Assembly (NCBI GenBank): GCA_024638385.1
Contig: JAHEKJ010000027.1
Location: forward strand, 4,405 to 36,406
Direction of reading: 5' to 3'
DNA length: 32,002 nucleotides
DNA from: Gammaproteobacteria bacterium
Lineage (GTDB): Bacteria > Pseudomonadota > Gammaproteobacteria > GCA-001735895
The notes below the pieces were generated by a model. That model saw only the letters and a program-made list of their open reading frames with translations, made no database searches and was not told where the DNA came from. Positions within the stretch are counted from its first letter, which is position 1. Every line of letters starts with the position of its first letter. Of this stretch, positions 8,099 to 18,437 are shown in pieces. The position numbers were made by a program, and so were the translations under genes.

Positions 8099-8570
8099 CC
8101 GGGAAACTCCGATGGGGCGACGGTGATTGAATTGGGCGCTGAAATAAACGGCATCTGATACAAGGTTTCGGAGATATCGGGGCTAGCCACCCGAGACTGC
8201 GATCGTCGTTTAACTATAGTCCCTGCCTGCCGGTTTTTTTACCGAATCTGCACGAAAAGCACATAACGGAAGCTATCGGGCAGCAGCTGGGGGTCAGCTT
8301 CCGGTCGACCGACGTTCTCCGAATCTGGAGGGACCGGCGCCAACTGCCCCAACCGGACACCCTGCTCTCGGGCAGCGGGTTGAATTCTGTTGATTGGGCT
8401 TCCCTCGCCCGGTGTGCCGGAATCTGCTTGATCACCGCGGGGCCTTCGATAGCGGCGATTAGCATGACAGTGCCGCCGCCATCTTCACGCTTTCATTGTC
8501 CCCATTGCTTGAGTATGGTTACAGCGGGTATCTTGTACTAGTGCTTTGGTCCAGGAACACATAACAAACG
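8099..8570. other. Intergenic stretch without a convincing gene
   Basis: The 470 bp between the divergent helicase and beta-solenoid genes carry no convincing gene. A minus-strand frame (8214-8465) has no ribosome site or family resemblance. A plus-strand frame stays open from about 8226 to 8540 and encodes plausible-looking peptide but has no early start codon, so it could be a decayed gene. I cannot identify it. The right end holds the promoter of the next gene. Confidence 0.4.
8505..8534 (+). promoter_or_regulatory. Possible sigma-70 promoter for the secreted beta-solenoid gene
   Basis: TTGCTT (8505-8510) and TATCTT (8529-8534) are separated by 18 bp and sit about 50 bp before the ATG at 8586. 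Only three and four of six consensus bases match, so this is weak. The ribosome site agggagg (8574-8580), 5 bp before the ATG, is strong. Confidence 0.3.
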
Positions 8571-8585
8571 AATAGGGAGGTAATT

Positions 8586-9470
8586 ATGACGAGTTTTTCC
8601 ACAAATCAACATCTATCGACCGCTGCCATGTTGTTGGCTTCAACCATGGTGCTCTTGCCTGGTGTATCGAGTGCCCATGGGGACCGGGTTTGCGCAAACG
8701 AAACGATAATCGGGGGCGTATTCAAGAACATCAGGGTCGAGGCAGGCGCTTGGTGTGTACTGGAGAACGTCATCGTAGAAGATCGAATAAATGCGGTTAA
8801 CACGGCCGGTGTCGAAATGACTGGCTTGACGGTCGGGAAAACGGTTCGTATCACCGGGTCGACGGGTAACATCGATATCCGCGGTTCGACGTTCCGGAGC
8901 AAGCTGGAGATTACGAATAACCATGTAGATGGTGACATTAACGTGGTTGGCGATAACAGCATCGGCGGTGACCTGGTGGTCCGTAATAACTCGGCGGCCG
9001 GCTTCCTGATCGGCAGCAGGGTATCAGGTGGCAACCAGGTACGAGCTAAACTGCAGGTAGAGAGGAACCAGGCCCGGTACTTTATCGCGGCCAATAACAA
9101 TCTTGTCTGGGGCGATATCCGAGTGTCGCGCAACGATGCGGGGGAAGATATTTCTGCCTGGCAAAACAATGTTCAGGGAAGCATCCACTACGAGAGCAAC
9201 AAGTCGAGCGACGACGTTCTGCCTCAATTTTTCAATTCGGTACTACTGAACAATGTGGGCAAGAAAGTTGTCATCAAGAAAAATACAACCATCGCCCCGA
9301 TCGTGGCCGCAGGCAATATTGTCGGCAGTAAATTCGAGTGTCGAAACAACATGGGATCCGACCACGAGTCATTGTCGATAGACAATTTGCCCGTCGAACT
9401 CGAGGATGGAACGAAGGTTGGAGAAAACGTCATCCTTGGTAAAGTAAACTGCGAGTTTGCTGACCAATGA
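8586..9470 (+). CDS. Secreted protein of unknown function, probable right-handed beta-helix
   Basis: A 294-aa exported protein. Residues 1-30 form a Sec signal peptide with likely cleavage after SSA. The mature chain is a series of short turns rich in G, N and V/I at roughly 20-25-residue intervals (for example GNIDIRGSTF, GDINVVGDNSIGGDLVVRNN, GDIRVSRNDAGEDIS), the texture of a parallel beta-helix. Four cysteines (C36, C57 and two near the C-terminus) could make two disulphides. No catalytic signature is visible, so it could be a cell-surface or adhesion-like protein. The start is fixed by the strong agggagg site. GC content is lower than in the flanking core genes. Unrelated in sequence to its neighbours. 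Confidence 0.8.
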   Translation: MTSFSTNQHLSTAAMLLASTMVLLPGVSSAHGDRVCANETIIGGVFKNIRVEAGAWCVLENVIVEDRINAVNTAGVEMTGLTVGKTVRITGSTGNIDIRGSTFRSKLEITNNHVDGDINVVGDNSIGGDLVVRNNSAAGFLIGSRVSGGNQVRAKLQVERNQARYFIAANNNLVWGDIRVSRNDAGEDISAWQNNVQGSIHYESNKSSDDVLPQFFNSVLLNNVGKKVVIKKNTTIAPIVAAGNIVGSKFECRNNMGSDHESLSIDNLPVELEDGTKVGENVILGKVNCEFADQ

Positions 9471-9510
9471 TGCAGTGAATTCAAGGCCTCAGTGAGAATC
9501 GCGACAATTG

Positions 9511-9569
9511 CGGGGACAGTATACCTGAAAGCCGATCAGGCCTTGCGATCAATCGGTCTACTGTCCCCG
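9511..9569 (+). repeat. 60-bp imperfect palindrome, copy A (GGGGACAGTATACC type)
   Basis: Ends CGGGGACAGTATACC and GGTCTACTGTCCCCG are inverted repeats of each other with 14 of 15 bases paired. The core contains AAGCCGAT(C)AGGCCTTGCG, which fixes the orientation. A closely similar copy in the same orientation is at 10545-10604, so the two flank the FkbM gene. Such small palindromes resemble the non-autonomous partners of REP-associated tyrosine transposases; no transposase gene lies in this window. Confidence 0.85.
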
Positions 9570-9600
9570 TATTCGATCCGTTGAAATTACAAAGACTGCT

Positions 9601-10419
9601 TCAGTTCAAAAACGATACTATTTTGTCTTTGTATGCTTGATTTTCAATCGGAGCCCATAACGTCAAACCCGGGATCCGACCAATACGCTCATACTCGAGA
9701 TTCATCAGAAACTCCGAGCAATTATTATGATTATCTTCAATAGCTATTACCGGTCTACATTTTCGAATTGTTGATTGAGCGCCCGTCAATGCAATGAGTT
9801 CATGACCTTCTACATCCAACTGAATCAACACCAAGTCTTCGATGCCGAGTCTATCGATACTAGTCGCTGCACAAATTGTTCCCTCGTTGGAGATCGTCGA
9901 CCCACCACCAGCATGCCTGCCATTGCCCTCGTAGGTATCGATATAGAGGTTATCTAACCTATCAGAAAGTGCCAGATTCATTAGTACGACATTTGATAAA
10001 TCATTATGATCTACACATAACTTGGCAAGAATATAGTTTTCGAATACAGGCTCGAAAGCAAAAACTTTTCCCGACACGGACCTCGAAAAGGCTGGAATCA
10101 TGTCCCCAAAGAATGTTCCTGCATGCACGATAGATCCATTGAATGAGTTACAGAAATCTCTTACAAATTCATGAGTATCTGGCTCGTAAAGAGTTCCGGT
10201 TAACAATTTTTTTACCGCGGGCCGGTGCGATGCATACTTGGGAACGAAATACTGATCTCCGGTCAGAATTAAGTGGATAAACTCGATTTCAAATTTTTCA
10301 TCCTGTAGAAATTCGATTTCCTGTTTAATCCGGCCAGACGTTCTGGAGTTTGATGAATTAGACGCTTTACTGATTTCATACCCGAAATTCTTCAAAATTC
10401 CCTTCACGATCTTTTTCAT
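9601..10419 (-). CDS. FkbM-family S-adenosylmethionine methyltransferase
   Basis: A 272-aa class I SAM-dependent methyltransferase of the FkbM family, whose members O-methylate sugars, polyketides or glycan headgroups. The SAM-binding glycine loop is HAGTFFGD (99-106), the acidic strand end is FAFEP (120-124), and the family hallmark is IQLDVEGHE (199-207) followed by ALTGAQ and a conserved IE strand. I chose ATG 10419: AAAGAG lies 7 bp upstream, whereas the alternative GTG at 10425 would sit almost on top of it. The gene is strikingly AT-rich compared with neighbours, and the protein is rich in N, I, K and S, suggesting recent acquisition. It sits between two 60-bp palindromes. No glycosyltransferase or other glycan gene is nearby, so the acceptor is unknown. 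Confidence 0.88.
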   Translation of the reverse strand: MKKIVKGILKNFGYEISKASNSSNSRTSGRIKQEIEFLQDEKFEIEFIHLILTGDQYFVPKYASHRPAVKKLLTGTLYEPDTHEFVRDFCNSFNGSIVHAGTFFGDMIPAFSRSVSGKVFAFEPVFENYILAKLCVDHNDLSNVVLMNLALSDRLDNLYIDTYEGNGRHAGGGSTISNEGTICAATSIDRLGIEDLVLIQLDVEGHELIALTGAQSTIRKCRPVIAIEDNHNNCSEFLMNLEYERIGRIPGLTLWAPIENQAYKDKIVSFLN

Positions 10420-10764
10420 GTTCACGCTCTTTGTCTACCGGCTCAGCGATTGGCATCCAATCTTAATTAGGAATCAGGTGCCCGACCAGTTACATCAAGC
10501 AAAAAATCTTCCGTCAGCAGATCGCAATGGGCAAATTCGAAGTTCGGGGACAGTATACCTAGTAAGCCGATTAGGCCTTGCGCTCATTAGGCATACTGTC
10601 CCCGTACTTCCGAATCCCCGCAAGCATTGCAATTTGATTGTTATCCGGTTCGGGTAACCGACCTCGATTTAAGGCTCGCCTCGTTCCGATACAAGATTTC
10701 AATTCCGCTCGATCCCGCGTTAAGATTTCGGCCACGCCACTACCGCACCGGCTAGACCAGCAAC
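10420..10764. other. Intergenic stretch between FkbM gene and hrpB
   Basis: No gene is recognisable here. It holds palindrome copy B (10545-10604) and, on either side, AT-rich DNA continuing the composition of the FkbM gene on the left and a return to high GC from about 10700. A divergent promoter pair for the methyltransferase and hrpB must lie here, but I cannot point to convincing boxes. Confidence 0.5.
10545..10604 (+). repeat. 60-bp imperfect palindrome, copy B (GGGGACAGTATACC type)
   Basis: Ends CGGGGACAGTATACC and GGCATACTGTCCCCG pair with one mismatch. The core AAGCCGAT(T)AGGCCTTGCG matches copy A at 9511-9569 in direct orientation. The two copies are about 0.97 kb apart and enclose only the FkbM gene and its flanks. 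Confidence 0.85.
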
Positions 10765-13308
10765 TTGTCCCGCTCTCCACTCCCCGTCGAGGAATGCCTC
10801 GATACGTTGAAGCAGCAGCTCGCCGAGCGCGACGAGGTGCTGTTGCAGGCGCCGCCCGGCGCGGGCAAGACGACGCTGGTGCCGCTGGCGCTGCGCGACG
10901 AGCCGTGGCTCGCGGGCCGCAAGATCCTGATGCTCGAACCGCGGCGCATCGCGACCCGCGCCGCCGCGCACCGCATGGCGAGCCTGTTGAACGAAAGTCC
11001 CGGGCAAACGGTCGGCTATCGCATGCGGCTCGAATCGAAGATCGGCAAACAGACCCGCATCGAGATCATTACCGAAGGGATTCTCACGCGAATGCTGCAG
11101 CAGGATCCGGGGCTCGACGACGTCGGCCTCGTGATCTTCGATGAATTCCACGAGCGCAACCTCGATTCGGACCTCGCGCTGGCGCTGTGCCTCGCGGGCC
11201 GCGCGCTGTTTCGCGGCGGTGTGGGGCTCAAGATCCTGATCATGTCGGCGACGCTCGACGCCGACCTGATCGCGCCGCTGCTGAACGACGCGCCGGTCGT
11301 GCACAGCGCCGGCCGCCAGTATCCGGTCGACATCATCCACGGCCGCGCGCGCAAGGCCGACGACCGCGTCGCCGAGCGCATGGTCGCGACGATCCAGCAG
11401 GCGCTCGCCGACAATCCCGCCGGCAGCCTGCTCGCGTTCCTGCCGGGCCAGGGCGAGATCCGCCGCGTCGAGGAGGCGCTCGCCGAATGGCTGCACGCGC
11501 GCGGGATTTCCGACGTTCACCTGCGCCCGCTCTACGGCGGCCTGCCATTCGACGCGCAGCAGGCGGCAATCGCGCCGCTGTCGGGCAAAAATGCCAACGA
11601 CCGCAAGGTCGTGCTCGCGACCAACATCGCCGAGACCAGCCTGACCATCGAGGGCGTCGACGTGGTCGTCGATTCGGGCCTCGCGCGCGAGGCCCGCTTC
11701 GATCCGGCAACCGGTATGACCGGCCTGCACACAGTGCGGATCTCGGACGCGTCGAGCGCGCAGCGCGCCGGCCGCGCCGGCCGCCTGCGCGCGGGCAAGT
11801 GCTACCGGCTCTGGTCGGCCGAGCAGCAGAAGCAGCTCGCCCGCCAGCGTACGCCCGAGATCCTGCAGGCCGACCTCGCGCCGCTCGCGCTGCAGTTGCT
11901 CGAATGGGGCGTCGACGATCCCGGCGAGCTGACCTGGCTCGACCCGCCGCCCGCCGGCCACTGGCAACAGGCCCTCGATCTGCTCGATTCGCTCGGCGCG
12001 CTGGAATCGAAAAACGGGTCCCGGATACTCGGCAAACACGGCCGGGCCATGGCTTCGCTCGCGGTACATCCGCGGCTCGCGCACCTGTTGCTGCGCGGCG
12101 CCGAGTCCGGTTTTGTCGAGCCGGCCAGCCTGCTCGCGAGCCTGCTGTCCGAGCGCGACCCGCTTGCCGACGCCAACCCGGACCTCGGCGACCGGCTCGA
12201 CGTGCTCGCCGGCGATTCGCCGTGCCCGCCGCAGCGGCGCCGCTGGCGCGACCGCACACGGCAACTGGCGCGCCGGCTCGAGCAGCAGCTGGCGAGGCTG
12301 GAGCCAAAGCCGCCGAAGGTTCGACCGCTGATTCGAGACGATCAGGCGCCGGGGTTCCTCGTCGCCTGCGCCTACCCGGACCGGATCGCGCGCCGCCGCC
12401 ATTCGGGCGGCTACCAGCTCGCCAACGGCCGCGGCGCGAGCCTCGCCGGCGCCCACTACCTCGGCAAGCAGCGCTGGCTCGCGGTCGCCGAGGTCGGCGG
12501 GCTCGCCGGCGGCAAGAGCGATACGATTCGCTCGGCCGCGGCGCTCGACGCGAGCCTGTTCGACACCGCCCTCGCCGATCTCGTGCGCGACCGGACCGTC
12601 GCCGAGTGGGATGGCAAGTCAGGCCGCTTCGTCGCCGAGGCTCGGCGCATGGTCGGCGCGCTGATTCTGCAAAAGCGCTCCCTCGACGAGGTTCCGGCCG
12701 ACGCGCGGCGCGAAGCGCTGATCCGATTCCTGCGCGACAAGGATCTGAAACCGCTGCCCTGGAAGCCCGAGCACCACCAGTGGTGCGGCCGCGTCGGCCT
12801 GCTGCGCGAGGTCGATCGCGCGCAGGCCTGGCCCGACGTCAGCCATGAAGGCTTGCTCGCGACGCTGGACACCTGGCTCGGGCCCTGGCTCGACAACGTC
12901 AACACGCGGCAGGATTTCAAATCCCTCGACCTCGGCAAAATCCTGCGCGCGCTGTTGCCTTGGAATTTGCAACAGCGGCTCGACGAGCTCGCACCGACCC
13001 GCCTGCGCGTGCCGTCGAGTTCGCAGATCGCGATCGACTACACGCAGTCGCCGCCGGTACTCGCGGTCAAGCTGCAGGAAATGTTCGGCTGCGAGCAGAA
13101 CCCGACCGTCGCCGGCGGCAGGGTCGCGCTGCTCGTGCACCTGTTGTCGCCGGCCGGCCGGCCGCTGCAGATCACGCAGGACCTCGCCGGCTTCTGGCGC
13201 ACGTCCTACCACGACGTCAAAAAGGAAATGCGGGGGCGTTATCCGAAGCACCCGTGGCCGGACGATCCGCTGACCGCGACCGCGACGCGCAAGACGAAGA
13301 ACCGCTGA
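10765..13308 (+). CDS. hrpB: ATP-dependent RNA helicase HrpB
   Basis: Cytoplasmic DExH-box (DEAH/RHA) helicase, 847 aa, full length for HrpB. Motifs: Walker A APPGAGKTT (29-37), DEFH (126-129), SATLD (161-165), then NIAETSLTIEGV with the conserved arginine-rich QRAGRAGR motif near residue 335. A winged-helix/ratchet region follows, then the HrpB-specific C-terminal domain with a QMFG-like KLQEMFGCEQNPTVAGG segment. The start codon is TTG at 10765: no in-frame ATG precedes the helicase core, and the resulting N-terminus (LPVEECLDTL) matches the family. The cellular role of HrpB is still poorly defined; relatives act on RNA or RNPs. It appears to be a single-gene unit converging on a small membrane protein gene. 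Confidence 0.95.
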   Translation: MSRSPLPVEECLDTLKQQLAERDEVLLQAPPGAGKTTLVPLALRDEPWLAGRKILMLEPRRIATRAAAHRMASLLNESPGQTVGYRMRLESKIGKQTRIEIITEGILTRMLQQDPGLDDVGLVIFDEFHERNLDSDLALALCLAGRALFRGGVGLKILIMSATLDADLIAPLLNDAPVVHSAGRQYPVDIIHGRARKADDRVAERMVATIQQALADNPAGSLLAFLPGQGEIRRVEEALAEWLHARGISDVHLRPLYGGLPFDAQQAAIAPLSGKNANDRKVVLATNIAETSLTIEGVDVVVDSGLAREARFDPATGMTGLHTVRISDASSAQRAGRAGRLRAGKCYRLWSAEQQKQLARQRTPEILQADLAPLALQLLEWGVDDPGELTWLDPPPAGHWQQALDLLDSLGALESKNGSRILGKHGRAMASLAVHPRLAHLLLRGAESGFVEPASLLASLLSERDPLADANPDLGDRLDVLAGDSPCPPQRRRWRDRTRQLARRLEQQLARLEPKPPKVRPLIRDDQAPGFLVACAYPDRIARRRHSGGYQLANGRGASLAGAHYLGKQRWLAVAEVGGLAGGKSDTIRSAAALDASLFDTALADLVRDRTVAEWDGKSGRFVAEARRMVGALILQKRSLDEVPADARREALIRFLRDKDLKPLPWKPEHHQWCGRVGLLREVDRAQAWPDVSHEGLLATLDTWLGPWLDNVNTRQDFKSLDLGKILRALLPWNLQQRLDELAPTRLRVPSSSQIAIDYTQSPPVLAVKLQEMFGCEQNPTVAGGRVALLVHLLSPAGRPLQITQDLAGFWRTSYHDVKKEMRGRYPKHPWPDDPLTATATRKTKNR

Positions 13309-13332
13309 GCCCGCGGCGGCCGCGAGCCTGGT

Positions 13333-13545
13333 TCAGCCGAGAAACTCGTAGACCAGAATGCCGATGCCGAGCGCCATCAGGCCGACGCTCCAGACCTTGA
13401 GCCACATCACGCGGCCGCGTATACCGAGCCACAACAGCACGAGGCCGATCGGGATCGACATCGAGTACGACATCAGCAACATCGTCTGTGTGCTTTCGGG
13501 ATAGGGATTGTCCGGGTCGACTTCCTGACCCTCTCGATAGCGCAT
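13333..13545 (-). CDS. Small hypothetical two-span membrane protein
   Basis: 70 aa with a polar N-terminus containing several prolines and acidic residues (about 1-20) and two hydrophobic spans (about 22-43 and 47-69) separated by a basic RGR...K turn. I recognise no family. The hydrophobic pattern and the tight fit between hrpB (24 bp away, converging) and the divergent downstream gene argue that it is real. The start at ATG 13545 has no strong ribosome site. It could be a stand-alone membrane peptide; no function can be assigned. Confidence 0.65.
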   Translation of the reverse strand: MRYREGQEVDPDNPYPESTQTMLLMSYSMSIPIGLVLLWLGIRGRVMWLKVWSVGLMALGIGILVYEFLG

Positions 13546-13688
13546 TGCAGTCGCCTTCGGTTCGCTTGCAGCCGGAATCAGCGCGCAGTATAGCCGAAAC
13601 CCGGGAGCACCCGAATCGGTTCGTTGCGCAGGCGGCGCCGGAGGCCTCGCCGGCTTCGCGCGGGCGGCGACGCCCCGCGAATCTTCGC

Positions 13689-13694
13689 TATAAT
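13689..13694 (+). promoter_or_regulatory. Consensus -10 box (TATAAT)
   Basis: A perfect TATAAT in otherwise GC-rich DNA, 33 bp before the ATG at 13727. No recognisable -35 hexamer lies 16-18 bp upstream. It overlaps an alternative TTG start at 13697, which argues that translation begins at the ATG. Confidence 0.45.
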
Positions 13695-13726
13695 GCTTGC
13701 CCGCAAATCACCCGTCGCGAGCCGTC

Positions 13727-14479
13727 ATGATTACCTCGCCCCGTGTAACCGGCAAGTTTCTTCGGCAACTTCGATTCCCTGGCCTGGTAATGGCCTGCGC
13801 GGTAGTCGCGCTCGCCGGCCTTTCGGCGCCGTCGGCGCGGGCCGACGAGGCGCTGAAGATCGGCGTCATCGGCACCGGCAAGATCGGCGGCGCGCTTGCC
13901 CGCCACTGGGCGCGCGCCGGCCACGAGCTGGTCATCTCGTCGCGCCATCCCGAACGCCTCGCGCCGCTGGCGGCCGAACTCGGGCCGAAAGTGCGTACCG
14001 GCACGCCGGCCGAGGCGGCCGAGTTCGGCGAGGTCGTGCTGGTCTCAGTGCCCTACGGCGCGATGCCGCAGATCGGCCGTGACTACGCGCGGCTGTTGGC
14101 CCGCAAGGTCGTGCTCGACACCGGCAACCCGTTTCTCGGCCGCGACGGCGAGATGGCGCGCGAGGCGCAGCGCAAGGGCGCCGGCATCGCGTCGGCCGAG
14201 TTCCTGCCGGGCGCGCGGCTGGTGCGAGCGTTCAACTGTATCCCGGCCTATTCGCTCGCCAACCGCGCCTTCCGCGAACCCGCGCGCATCGCGATCCCGA
14301 TCGCGAGCGACCATGCAGACGCGCTCGAGGTCGCGCGGCGGCTGATCGACGATGCCGGCTTCGACGCCGTCGTCGTCGGCCCGCTCGAGCGCTCGCGCGC
14401 CTTCGATCTCGGCGGCCCGCTCGCGCGCGGCGATCTGTCGGCGACCGAGCTTAAGCGGCTGGTGGATGAAATGTGGTAG
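13727..14479 (+). CDS. Exported NADPH:F420-reductase-like Rossmann oxidoreductase
   Basis: 250 aa from ATG 13727. Residues about 15-39 look like a Sec signal peptide (basic start, hydrophobic core, ARA-D cleavage site near 39/40). The mature part begins with a Rossmann dinucleotide fold (KIGVIGTGKIGG, residues 44-55) and continues as a member of the NADPH-dependent F420 reductase/NpdG-like group, with SSRHPE after the second strand and a conserved AFNCIPAY segment. Export of a nicotinamide-dependent enzyme is unusual because NADP is scarce in the periplasm, so the hydrophobic segment may instead be an anchor or the protein may bind its cofactor before export. A longer form from TTG 13697 is less likely because it overlaps the -10 box. 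Substrate unknown. Confidence 0.82.
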   Translation: MITSPRVTGKFLRQLRFPGLVMACAVVALAGLSAPSARADEALKIGVIGTGKIGGALARHWARAGHELVISSRHPERLAPLAAELGPKVRTGTPAEAAEFGEVVLVSVPYGAMPQIGRDYARLLARKVVLDTGNPFLGRDGEMAREAQRKGAGIASAEFLPGARLVRAFNCIPAYSLANRAFREPARIAIPIASDHADALEVARRLIDDAGFDAVVVGPLERSRAFDLGGPLARGDLSATELKRLVDEMW

Positions 14480-14490
14480 CGGATCGAAAA

Positions 14491-14531
14491 AGCCGGTAAC
14501 GGCCGGATCGCACTCCCGATCGTCACCGGCT
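14491..14531 (-). terminator. Intrinsic terminator of the FHA gene, shared by converging genes
   Basis: agccggt (14491-14497) pairs with accggct (14525-14531), with further pairing of ggatcg/cgatc inside. Read on the minus strand the stem runs into TTTTT, as expected for the terminator of the FHA gene. It may also stop transcripts from the plus-strand oxidoreductase gene. Confidence 0.65.
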
Positions 14532-14565
14532 CTACGCGGTGCCTGGGTCCGGCTCGTCGGCGGGA

Positions 14566-14937
14566 TCAGCCGCCGGCCGCATTCGACCCGGAGTCGGCGC
14601 CGGTCTCGATCTGCGTAGCGTCCGTGTCGCCCGCCGAGAACTCGGTGGCGATCTTGAGCAGGTCGTTGATCACGTAGGGCTTGTTGCCGATCACGATCGG
14701 CTGCAGCGGGTTGACGAAACCCTCGGTGAATTGGACCAGTTTGCGGTTCTTCAGCAGGAAGGTGCCGTTGGTCGAACCGAGGTCGCGCAGCCTGATCCGG
14801 CCGCCCATGATCCGGATTTCGGCGTGATGCTTGCTCGCGGTCTTCGAGTCGATGTAGATATGCCCGTCGCGGCCGAGGATGAACGTCCGGCCCTCGAGGG
14901 GTTCCAGGTCGATGATCGTCTTGGTCTTGTTTGTCAT
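14566..14937 (-). CDS. FHA-domain protein
   Basis: 123 aa, essentially one forkhead-associated domain that binds phosphothreonine peptides. Conserved residues are visible: G22-R23 in ILGRDG, S35-x2-H38 in SKTASKHHAEI, and the LRDLGSTNGTF block (50-60) with N57-G58. A short, flexible acidic tail rich in T, D, G and A follows. Single-domain FHA proteins usually act as adaptors in Ser/Thr kinase signalling or type VI secretion, but no kinase, phosphatase or secretion gene is adjacent, so the partner is unknown. It diverges from katG across a 450-bp AT-rich region. Confidence 0.88.
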   Translation of the reverse strand: MTNKTKTIIDLEPLEGRTFILGRDGHIYIDSKTASKHHAEIRIMGGRIRLRDLGSTNGTFLLKNRKLVQFTEGFVNPLQPIVIGNKPYVINDLLKIATEFSAGDTDATQIETGADSGSNAAGG

Positions 14938-17564
<2,627 letters not shown>

Positions 17565-17578
17565 TCGCGATGTAAAAA

Positions 17579-17631
17579 CGGGACCGGTGGACGGCAAGAT
17601 TGCATCTCGCCGACCGCCGGCCCCGACTTTT
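17579..17631. terminator. Bidirectional terminator between katG and the small downstream gene
   Basis: A long imperfect stem (cgggaccggtggacggc with gccgaccgccggcccc) followed by TTTT on the plus strand. On the minus strand the same stem is followed by TTTTT (plus-strand aaaaa at 17574-17578). It fits two converging genes. Confidence 0.7.
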
Positions 17632-17642
17632 CCCGGTAAGGC

Positions 17643-17891
17643 CTAGCTGAGGCGCAGCAGCTTCGCGAGCGTGCGCGCGAACGCGGGGCCTTGCGATTCG
17701 GCCGCGTCCGGCTCGTCGTCGAAGACCTCGCGGACGATCTCGAGGCGAATTTTTTCCCGCGCGAGAAACTCCTTGTCGCTTCGGGACGCTGTCGAAAGAA
17801 AGCCCGGGCCGCCCGATGCGGCGCCGTCGGCGCTATCGGCCAGCACGGCGCGGGCCTCCTCAACCAGTCTGCGAGTATGTTGAGCGTTCAT
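17643..17891 (-). CDS. Small hypothetical protein
   Basis: 82 aa, acidic to mixed charge, with a predicted helical N-terminus (residues 1-20), a glycine/serine-rich linker, a second long helix (about 36-58) rich in K, R and E, and a C-terminal basic helix. No family recognised. The case for a real gene is the strong ribosome site: aaaaggaga (plus-strand 17896-17904) sits 5 bp from the ATG at 17891, and the terminator between it and katG serves its 3' end. Soluble, no signal peptide. Confidence 0.7.
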   Translation of the reverse strand: MNAQHTRRLVEEARAVLADSADGAASGGPGFLSTASRSDKEFLAREKIRLEIVREVFDDEPDAAESQGPAFARTLAKLLRLS

Positions 17892-18163
17892 TCAATCTCC
17901 TTTTAAATCCCGGTCCGGATACCCGGTTAACGGCGGACCCACCCCGCGGCTGAGCGCCCGCTGTCGCAAATGAGACCCGGGTCACAGGAATTCCCGGTCG
18001 CGACGGAAAAGTTTGAACGCGGTCTCGATTTCATCCATCGCTTGCACAGCCCGCAGAAGCGAACCAGGCCGGCGCGCCTCGCAGTTCGAACGCCGACTCG
18101 ACGCCTGACTCCGATCGGCAGGGGCTCGATGACACCTGTCATTACGAGAAAACTAAGGAGGGG

Positions 18164-18310
18164 ACGACGAAAACGCTCAAATCCATCCCGACGATCGGGC
18201 TGTTGCTGGCGGCGCCGCTTGCCGCGGCAAGGGAAATCGTGCTGCCGGGCCTCGACGCGCCGGTAACGGTCGTGCGCGACAACACCCGATCGGCGCGATT
18301 CGGCCATTGA
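18164..18310 (+). pseudogene. Truncated 5' remnant of a penicillin-acylase-family gene
   Basis: Read from ACG 18164, this frame gives TKTLKSIPTIGLLLAAPLAA then REIVLPGLDAPVTVVRDN, which matches the first 39 residues of the acylase at 19578 (KSI...LLLAA, EIVLPGLDAPVKVVRDSN). The ribosome site aaggagggg (18155-18163) is retained, but the position of the start ATG is ACG. After about 18274 the match ends and the frame runs to TGA at 18310. So it is a copy of the start of the downstream gene that has lost its start codon and about 96% of its length. The 5' flank shares a short cgcagttcgaa block at comparable distance, so some promoter DNA may also be duplicated. The rest of 17892-18437 shows no gene. 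Confidence 0.75.
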
Positions 18311-18437
18311 CGGAACCTGCAGATTGCAACGGGCCACGGCGGACGGCAGTGGCGGGCATTACGCCGCCTCGAGTACCATTGCATTCCGCTCACCGGCGAC
18401 TAATCTCTAGTGATCACCCTCTGGCGAGCGCATCCCC

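Noticed and set aside
8214-8465. 83-codon minus-strand frame between the helicase and solenoid genes
   Set aside because: No ribosome site, no recognisable domain, composition like non-coding DNA.
10420-10425. GTG start for the FkbM methyltransferase
   Set aside because: The purine-rich ribosome site is 7 bp from ATG 10419 but only 1 bp from the GTG.
10720-12456. 578-codon minus-strand frame opposite hrpB
   Set aside because: Composed of R/A/G/E-rich low-complexity protein with no motifs; hrpB on the other strand is complete.
13697-13726. Upstream TTG start for the Rossmann oxidoreductase
   Set aside because: It lies immediately after the TATAAT box, so transcription would begin at or beyond it.
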